This document shows positions 6,019 through 12,412 of a DNA stretch of 12,412 bases, in pieces. This DNA is from Cylindrodendrum hubeiense (taxonomy: Eukaryota; Ascomycota; Sordariomycetes; Hypocreales; Nectriaceae), in the NCBI GenBank assembly GCA_014621425.1, contig JAANBB010000740.1, forward strand, positions 1-12,412, given 5' to 3'. The notes beneath the pieces are model-generated. The model saw only the letters and a list, made by a program, of their open reading frames with translations. It searched no databases and was not told where the DNA came from. The position numbers were made by a program, and so were the translations under genes. Positions within the stretch are counted from its first letter, which is position 1, and every line of letters begins with the position of its first letter.

Positions 6019-8130
6019 ATGAAGAAAAGCAACGAAATCCCTTCAGAGGGCCGCCGCTCTTCGTCATCAAGCACCGCGGAATCCACCTCAGACAGGATCG
6101 GCCGTACGGCAACTCTGGACAATATCCACCTCGCGACATCACACGTCTCTGGCCCAGATGCATTGGAGCCGCCCCCGTCTTCGGCGCCACCAGGGCGCGA
6201 CGACCCGTACCGCGAGGCGGGAGATGAAGTATACGAGAGACTGTCGCGGGGCCGCAAGACAGCCGTCGTGGCAGTCTTGTCTTTTATGGCGCTTCTGTCG
6301 CCTATCTCGAGCACGTCGGTGCTTGCGGCAACCCCTGAGGTGGCGGCTACTTACAACACAACTGGAAGTATCATCAACGTGAGCAACGCCGCATACATGG
6401 TTGTCATGGCCATTTCGCCTGTGATATGGGGGCCTATGAGCCAGGTGTTTGGTAGAAGGCCGGTAAGTTTACAAACAACTTCCTGACGTGCTTTCCTTGG
6501 AGTGGAACTTACGCCAGTCCTTATTGTTCCTTGTAGAATGAGATTTCGTGGTCAAGTCCAGGGGGGCTATCTTGGTTGATAAATTTTCAAATAGAAGTTA
6601 TAACTGACTTAATCGTATAGGTATCTTTGATCACAGCTGTCATGTTCTTTGTCCTAAGTCTTGCAACTGCACTCGCTCCAAATCTCGCCTCGTTCATCGT
6701 TTTCAGAGCACTGTCAGCCTTCGGGGGCGCTACTCCTATCCTCATCGGGCCTGCATGTGTTGGGTAAGTCTTGATTCATTCGTTAGCTCTAGCCTTTGCT
6801 CTTCATGATGCCTCCCAACCATTTGGTTTGGGTCCAGTCTCAGACTTCCTGGTCCAAACGGACAGGCACACCCATCAAGTTTCCAAGTATAAGTTCTCCA
6901 ATAGGAAACAGCCCGTGGTTACCATGTCCAATCAATCTGACTCTGTTTGTCGAGCCATTTTGGAGAAAGCTCGGGCCTAGTGGCCTAATATATTGCATTC
7001 AGAGACAGAACAACCACCACTGACACCAGCACAGTGACATATATCGACCAACGGAGCGCGGGACGGCCATGGGATGGTTCTTAACTGGAACACTGGTCGG
7101 CCCCGCATTTGGGCCGTTCTTGGGAGGTATCATTGTGACCTACACATCGTGGAGGGCAATCTTCTGGCTTCAGACGGCGCTGGCAGGCGTGGGAGTATTG
7201 GGTCTCTATTTTGTGGTAATTGAGACGGCACACCATAAGAAAATCACAGACCTCGAAGGATACTCCCGGCGGGATAAGACAAAGGCAATTCTAAAATTGA
7301 TCAGCCCCATGCGAGTCTTGCTGCTGTTTCGATACTGGAACATTGTCATGGTTGCCGTGGGCAGTGCGTCTCTGACCTGGAACATGTATAGCCTACTGAC
7401 ACCGATCCGATACGTCCTCAACCCGCGATTCCACCTCGAAACCCCACTACTCTCGGGTCTTTTCTACTTGGCCCCCGGCTTTGGATACCTTCTCGGGACG
7501 TTTGTGGGCGGCCACTGGGCCGACTACACCGTGAAGCAGTGGATCAAGAGACGCGGCGGAGTGCGGGTCCCCGAGGACCGTCTTCGATCGACTCTGCCGT
7601 TTATGGGGGTGATTATACCGGGTTGCATGCTGGTCTACGGATGGGCGGTGGATCAAGAGGTCGGCGGGATCCCGGTGCCGGTCATCGCCATGTTCCTTCA
7701 GGGTATTGCGCAGCTATTCTGCTTCCCTTCGTACAATACGTATGCCATCGATGTAATGCCCGGCCACGGCGCCGAGGTGGCGGCGACTAACTTCTTTGTC
7801 CGCTACCTGATGGGCTGCGTGGCGTCGGCCGTAGTGCTGCCGGCCGTGCAAACGATCGGCATCGGCTGGTTCTCCACCATCACGGCCGCGTATTTGATGG
7901 CGTCGGCGCTGGGTACCATGGCTGCGATCCGGTGGGGGAAGGGGTGGCGAGAGGGCACGGCGGCCAAGCTAGAGGCGCGAAAGCAGCAGAAGCGAGCTCA
8001 GCCCGGACAGCAGGGCGAGAGGGAGGCTCCGGCCACGGAAATGGCAAGGGCAGATCTGGAAGCGGGACACGAGAAGGAGACGGGCCGCCCAAGGGACAGG
8101 AAGCAAGACACCGGGAGCGTCAAGGTCTGA
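6019..8130 (+). CDS. MFS transporter, DHA1 (drug:H+ antiporter) type, three exons
   Basis: The spliced product, join(6019..6462, 6621..6763, 7035..8130), has 560 residues. It is a plasma-membrane-type major facilitator that probably exports drugs or small metabolites by proton antiport; the substrate cannot be told. A Ser-rich cytosolic N-terminus (1-80) precedes twelve predicted membrane segments: about 81-103, 118-138, 149-167, 172-194, 210-231, 234-257, 295-317, 333-353, 381-400, 408-429, 448-469 and 472-494. The TM2-3 loop carries the motif A variant GPMSQVFGRRP (138-148). TM5 carries the antiporter motif C (G214-x3-GP, then GP and GG at 226-227). DIYRPTERG (197-205) is typical of fungal DHA1 proteins. 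A charged tail fills 496-560. Both splice joins restore these family motifs exactly. It most resembles Qdr/Dtr1-like pumps. The gene appears intact; the start ATG has A at -3. Confidence 0.88.
6463..6620 (+). other. Intron 1 of the transporter gene (158 bp)
   Basis: Donor GTAAGT at 6463-6468, branch-like ACTGAC at 6603-6608, acceptor TAG at 6618-6620. It is phase 0 and falls directly after the RRP of motif A. Reading through the donor meets a stop at 6484-6486. A second possible acceptor, TTGTAG, ends at 6536. Confidence 0.85.
6764..7034 (+). other. Intron 2 of the transporter gene (271 bp)
   Basis: Donor GTAAGT at 6764-6769, branch-like ACTGAC at 7019-7024, acceptor ACAG ending at 7034. It is phase 2 and splits the glycine codon (residue 196) just before DIYRPTERG. 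The removed segment is long for a fungal intron. Since the flanking protein is contiguous with the family, I see no missing exon inside it. Confidence 0.85.
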
Positions 8131-9351
8131 GAATAGGATCCGGCGGTTCGGCTGGTGACATCTTGACCAAGGGAGATTGGCCGAGGAGAGTGTTTGTGCA
8201 TCGCAAAAGACAAACAGACCTGGCGTGATTTAGGGCTTCCCGCGTTGGAATGGGATTCCCTTGGCTGTTTCGAGTATGAATCGCAGCAATTTCGCGTTGA
8301 GGCCATCGCTGGCTGCAGGCCGAGAGAGTCTCGCCCATACCAAGGGGTACGTACTCGAGCTGTCGGGCATTAAATATGGCCCGTTTTAGGTTAGCAGCAT
8401 ACGGGATCCTAGTTCCCTTAGTATTAGAACGTTATGACTGAAAACCGATGACAAGACGCGAAAGGCGAAACCTCTCAGCGCTTGAGCCCTGATGGCTTCA
8501 GATGACAGGCGTCATCCCTCCCACCAGCCACGGGTCCACGGATCTGACCTCAGACTATAGTGGTTACGAGCTTCATAGCGTGCGTGCAGAGCCTCTCGGG
8601 GTGTGGCTGGTCAAGCCAATGGCAGCGTGTGTTCTATTTGGGCTGCAGGACAAGCTTGGGCTAAGGACACGAGCGCATAGTGGGCGGCGGGTGGAGAGTC
8701 GGCGATGACTGTGCCGATGCTGCTAAATAAAGACGCCGCCTTCTGCAGCAAAGCTCGTCTCGCCTCGCCACCGCCGTGAAAACATGACAGGCCGGGCCAT
8801 GATACGATATGTAGTACGGAAAACCCAGTCATGCGTTGCTCGGCGCGCTGCCGACGGCCGAAGAACCATCGAGTCTACTTTCTCTAGGCTTGTTCCTGGA
8901 ACTCCCACTTCAGTGTGATGTACGAAGTACAGTAACGTCGTAAAGCAAGCTAACAGTGCGCGCAACGGGATAGGACGGCGCGCGTGGGATGGGCCACATG
9001 GGGTAGGATTGGAGTGGGATCGGGAGAGTCCATGCCGGGAATCTCGAGGGAATGAGATGGAGATTCCTGGGCAGGGAACGATGCGCTCTGGGAGAGAGGG
9101 CATGCAGCTATTGCAGGGCTAGGACAAAGTGGGTGGTGAATGGTGGAAAAGAGCATGGGCGTTGCCGCGGGACCCGCTCCATCAAAATGACGCTGGAGCT
9201 GTCTGCAACCTGGAGATTAAGAATCCAGGTTGATGGGCGCCCGCACGTCCGTCTAGCTCTGATTTGGAGCTGGGACCCTGGGTGGAGGGGAAGGGAAGAC
9301 GATCGGTCAGGAAATGAAGCCCCATCGGAAGGGCCGGCGCGGGAGACCTGA
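8131..9351. other. Spacer downstream of the transporter, no supported gene
   Basis: This stretch holds the 3' flank of the transporter and then GC-rich DNA. Frames are open on both strands for up to about 150 codons but overlap each other and show no domain, and none has a convincing start and splice pattern. It contains one GTACGTA (8347-8353) and a canonical G-quadruplex motif at 9272-9295 with runs GGG, GGG, GGGG and GGG separated by 5, 4 and 2 bases. Confidence 0.5.
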
Positions 9352-9404
9352 GCCAGCAAAGACCAGCAAAGGCCAACAAAGGCCAGCCCAGGCCAGCCCA
9401 GGCC
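9352..9404. repeat. 10-bp degenerate tandem array
   Basis: About five units of ten bases run in tandem, moving from AGCAAAGRCC types to two identical AGCCCAGGCC units. The order of the variants suggests growth by stepwise duplication with point changes. The period is close to one helical turn. No gene covers it. Confidence 0.8.
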
Positions 9405-10587
9405 CCAGCACACAAGGTCCGGCGCTGACGACTGGTCAGTCGAAATCGGACGGGAGGCTCCGTCAACGGTGGCGGGCACGACAACGACAAGCTTCGTCTG
9501 GGTATGCTGGGGGCATTGAGACCCAGGCGAGCATGGCGAGGACATCTCGAACGGCAAGGATGAACTCGGGAGCAGGTCGAGTTACACCAGCAAGACACGG
9601 GACGGTGGGCATTCGGGGTCACGATGTCGAGCCAGACGAGAGAGGCGCCGAAAGGACCGTGTCTGGTTGGGCGCCGGCCGATTGGTGATGCTGACGGTTG
9701 ATCACAACGTCTAGTATGTCCCGAACGAGATAACTGACTCTGACGCTTGGTCGGGTATGTATCGTATTCTGCTAGACGATACAGATTAGTGACGGTCGTG
9801 ATTTACCATAGCAATGGTGAGTTGACGAGCTTGCACCGCTCAACAGTAGCTATCGACTGACGACTTCACCAGGACCCGCATGCTGGCATACCCTGCCCCC
9901 TGTCTAGTTCGTGTCAGCGGGAGAGCGGACCCCTTGGCAATCTCGCCGTACCGGGTTCCATCTGCTGTCGACGACGAGCAACGTGATGTTTATTAATGTC
10001 AAGCTCGTGGGTCTGTCTCTGGTCCCGGAGGTTAGATTCATGGGGAGCCACCTGTAGCGGCGATTACGAACAAGATGGCGATAACTCTTGACGGGATGGG
10101 AACAGCGCCGGGGGTACTCTGAGACTCTGCATCGTGGCCAGGCTCGGGGGCTGAAGGCTAGGGCCAAAGAACACGAAGGGATTGGGATGAGCGGCCAGCC
10201 TAGGAAAGAAGGCCGGTAGTTGGATTAGAGCCAACGGCTGAGACTAGGCGGGAAAGGGCAGTAGGGTTGGACCTTTTTTGCAGCAGATAACTCTTTTCGA
10301 TCAACGGCGAGAACAAGGGTGACCTTCGGTGAGGATATTATCCTAGACCCGAGATTGCATGTCAGCAAGTGTGTGCTGCAGTAGTTGCGACGGACAACGC
10401 AGCGGAAGCACCACCACCCAGCGCTCCAGCACCAGACGCCCAGCCGGCACCAGAAGCCCAGCAGCATCCGCGTCACAGGACAGGCAGCGGGAAGCAGGAT
10501 GAGACGGTGGACGCGTGGCGGGGGACGACCTGCTGGGGGACCTGTTCGGCATGGGCATTGAGGTCCCCAAGCTGATGCCGGTGGAGG
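9405..10587. other. Non-coding spacer, no supported gene
   Basis: Nothing here can be called a gene with confidence. A hairpin lies at 9758-9783. Near 10370-10598 there is coding-like + strand composition in two different frames, with no ATG at the start of the open stretch and no complete frame; it may be a decayed or unspliced coding remnant. The minus-strand frame at 10343-10906 is low-complexity and likely a composition effect. Confidence 0.4.
9758..9783. repeat. 8-bp inverted repeat (hairpin)
   Basis: TGTATCGT (9758-9765) and ACGATACA (9776-9783) are perfect reverse complements around a ten-base loop. No adjacent gene end or run of T is present, so it is not placed as a terminator. Confidence 0.6.
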
Positions 10588-10632
10588 TGGCTGTCTGATG
10601 GCTGTCTGGTGGCTGTCTGGGTGGCTCTCTGC
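10588..10632. repeat. 11-bp tandem array
   Basis: The unit TGGCTGTCTGR occurs three times in a row (10588-10598, 10599-10609, 10610-10620) with one substitution, followed after one extra G by a degenerate fourth copy, TGGCTCTCTGC. Confidence 0.85.
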
Positions 10633-12353
10633 CCAAACCCGTCGTCTTCATTCTTGACTGGCAAAGGGAGGGGTGCCACCAGGGGCTGGCCGCAGCCAAA
10701 GGGGGTGTGCCCAGACCCGAGGGAACATCGAGGGAAGCCGCCAAGGGAACGCAGAAGGGGGAGGGTCGTCTCGAGACTTCATTCGTCCATCGCAACGTCG
10801 GCTTGAGTGTTGCAGGCGTGCTACCATCCCAAGTTGACGTTACCGTACGCACTGTAGTACGCCGGCTGGTCGAGTACATCGATATCACGGGAACACAGGC
10901 TCGCACAGCACCACGACCGCACCACGCGTGTCTCGTACTGCAGCCCCAGAGGGTTCGCCCCCCCCCGGCCCCCCGGCCGCTAGGGAGCTGAGAGTGGCGA
11001 GCCCCCCAGCGGCTCCCTCTGGCTTGCGGGTGTTCGAGGCTGCTACACCCTCGGCTCCTGATCTTCTACTCCATACATAGTAACACGCCGATCAGGACAC
11101 GCAAGCTTTGCGTCGACGCTCGATGGAGCCGCCCTGGGCCAGAAACCTGACGAGAGCGCCTTGACGAGTGGGAGCGATCCAGCCCTGGGTCTACGGGCCC
11201 ACGGACCCCCGGCGAGCGCGCCTTTCTTGCCAGGGATGCGGCTGGGATATGGCGCAAGAGAGGGAGTGCAAGGCTCTGCCACCAGCATCTGCGAGGACTA
11301 TTGATTACCCGACTACCAGTCAAAAAGCGGATGGATGAGCCCACGGCCACCGACCAGAAGCACAACGACGCCAGAAGTCACAAAGCTAGACGGTCACAGC
11401 ATGTCAGATCAGTGTGGACGAGGCGGGTCCCCCAATTGCCTCGTTTGGCGTTGCCCCCTTGCCGCCAGAGCCCTGGCCCAATCATCCCGGCGAATCCCAG
11501 CAATCCAAGTAATCCCAGGCACTCAGACTCGGCGCCGCTCGTTGGACGCCGGCTGTCCCTGGTGTCCCTGGTGTCCCTGGTGTCCCTGGTACAGTGCCAT
11601 ATTGGTACTTGGTCGATGCTACAGGCCGCCGTACCGTACCAGAACGCCCGGTGGGGCCGTCGTGATTGGCCCCAGGCGGCTCCATGCGGCGGCGCCGTCC
11701 CATCGGCCGTGTCCAGTCGCCGCCAGGGCTTCGAAGGGACGAGGGAATGAGGGAACGATGCCGGATTGGCGGCCCAGGGGGGGTGGGTTCCAATGTCCAG
11801 CCTCCACATTTGCTGCTCTGGGGTGGCTTTGACTGCTGCCGTGTCGTGTTTGGCCTCTTTTGCCCACTGCGGCGACTGACCTGACGCGTGCGTGCGTGGG
11901 CGACCGAGGGCGGCCTTCAACCCAAGCTGCGCTCTCACAGCGCAGGCTCGCACGTACGTACCACAGTGCGTTGGGTGCATACCTGACCTGCCTTCGGTTT
12001 TCCCGCCCTGGGCTGTCCCGGGCCATCAATCGGCAGTGGACGGACTCCCTTCCAGGGCTGTCAAATCCCCCGATCCCTCGACAAAGTAATCATCACGTAC
12101 GTAGCACCAAAGTCCCATCGACAATCCCGCCCACCGCTGGCCCGCTCGTTCCAGCCCAGCCCAGCCTATCCGAGTCATCCAGCCCAGCCCGGCAGAGGCA
12201 CTGCGCTGCAGTTCCAGGAGCCCGGCGGCCCTGTGGTAGGCTCCCTCTCAGCGCTGGCGCGGCGTGGCTTTGGGGACGCCGGCGCCGCTGCACGCTGTCT
12301 GCGGCCGGTGCAGTACAGTACGAATACCGCCCTGGGAACCCGACACGGTGCAG
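10633..12353. other. GC-rich spacer, no supported gene
   Basis: Long frames on the minus strand (for example 11378-11980) are open only because of high G+C; their translations are Trp/Arg/His/Pro-rich and lack domains. The stretch holds a run of nine C (10958-10966) followed by six more C after GG, a 9-bp tandem array (11554-11589), two GTACGTA sites (11954-11960 and 12097-12103) and CCCAG-type repeats around 12150-12190. It may be distal upstream DNA of a gene beyond the right edge. Confidence 0.45.
11554..11589. repeat. 9-bp perfect tandem array (4 copies)
   Basis: TGTCCCTGG is repeated four times without any mismatch. The unit length is a multiple of three, so all frames stay open through it on both strands, which explains the repetitive peptides predicted there. 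Perfect identity suggests recent expansion. Confidence 0.95.
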
Positions 12354-12412
12354 CACCCCCCTAATCGTACCGGTCCTGGAACCCCCCTACCCCTTCACCC
12401 CTAGGTACTCCC
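12354..12412. promoter_or_regulatory. Cluster of four CCCCT (STRE-like) elements
   Basis: CCCCT occurs at 12358-12362, 12384-12388, 12390-12394 and 12398-12402, all in the same orientation within 45 bp. CCCCT/AGGGG is the stress response element bound by Msn2/Msn4-type C2H2 factors in yeast and by homologues in filamentous fungi. The target gene, if any, lies outside the window. C-richness alone could also produce this. Confidence 0.3.

Noticed and set aside
6019..8130. Secondary-metabolite or resistance gene cluster around the transporter
   Set aside because: No biosynthetic enzyme or pathway regulator is in the window; a lone DHA1 pump beside a replication gene is not evidence of a cluster.
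8611..8832. Minus-strand frame with a fairly protein-like Ala-rich sequence
   Set aside because: Only 73 codons, no recognised domain, no supporting splice sites or promoter; the likeness is not enough to call a gene.
10343..10906. Minus-strand frame of 187 codons
   Set aside because: Ser/Pro/Thr/Arg-rich low-complexity product in GC-rich DNA, and it runs through the 11-bp tandem array; most likely a composition artefact.
10511..11889. Three more ACGCGT sites (10511, 10924, 11884) as MCB elements
   Set aside because: They are single, widely spaced and in GC-rich DNA with no known gene start; their number matches chance.
11378..11980. Minus-strand frame of 200 codons, the longest in the right part
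   Set aside because: Rich in Trp, Arg, His and Gly with no domain; kept open by GC content and a 9-bp repeat that cannot introduce stops.
1..12412. tRNA, rRNA, CRISPR array, transposon ends or repeat-induced point mutation
   Set aside because: I saw no tRNA box pair, rRNA core, spaced identical repeats, terminal inverted repeats with target duplications, or strongly AT-shifted block. A tRNAscan, Rfam or repeat-library search was not possible here.

Overview
This 12.4 kb window looks like nuclear DNA of a filamentous ascomycete (Pezizomycotina; perhaps a GC-rich sordariomycete, but the exact group cannot be fixed from sequence alone). The reasons are: a transporter gene interrupted by two introns with GTAAGT donors, CTGAC branch sites and YAG acceptors; long CT-rich leaders before start codons; large non-coding spacers; and protein families typical of these fungi. 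There are no operons, Shine-Dalgarno sites, CRISPR arrays or insertion sequences. I see no tRNA or rRNA gene.

Layout, with all supported genes on the + strand. (1) 1-1914: non-coding, GC-rich at the start, ending in a CT-rich leader. It feeds a possible small gene at 1915-2151 (78 aa, proline-rich, unrecognised), with an overlapping upstream ORF and a possible leader intron. (2) 2152-3640: spacer and promoter, containing two perfect MluI cell-cycle boxes (ACGCGT) 31 bp apart. (3) 3641-5089: intronless gene for a fungal Cdt1-like replication licensing factor (482 aa). (4) 5090-6018: spacer rich in inverted repeats and CGG/CCG triplets, with a TATA-like box. (5) 6019-8130: a three-exon gene for a 12-TM major facilitator superfamily drug:H+ antiporter-type (DHA1) transporter, 560 aa after splicing. 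(6) 8131-12412: 4.3 kb in which no gene can be supported, holding several short tandem arrays (9, 10 and 11 bp units), hairpins, a G-quadruplex motif and, at the right edge, a cluster of CCCCT elements that may belong to the promoter of a gene outside the window.

The genes do not form an obvious pathway. Cdt1 is a housekeeping S-phase licensing gene, and its promoter boxes match the known control of cdt1+ in fission yeast by the Cdc10-dependent factor MBF. The transporter is an independent membrane pump gene with its own regulatory spacer. I found no convincing new multi-gene system. The observations most worth checking are the MCB pair, a degenerate PIP box in Cdt1, the uORF/leader-intron arrangement, the palindrome-dense transporter promoter, and a strong excess of GTACGTA in non-coding DNA.
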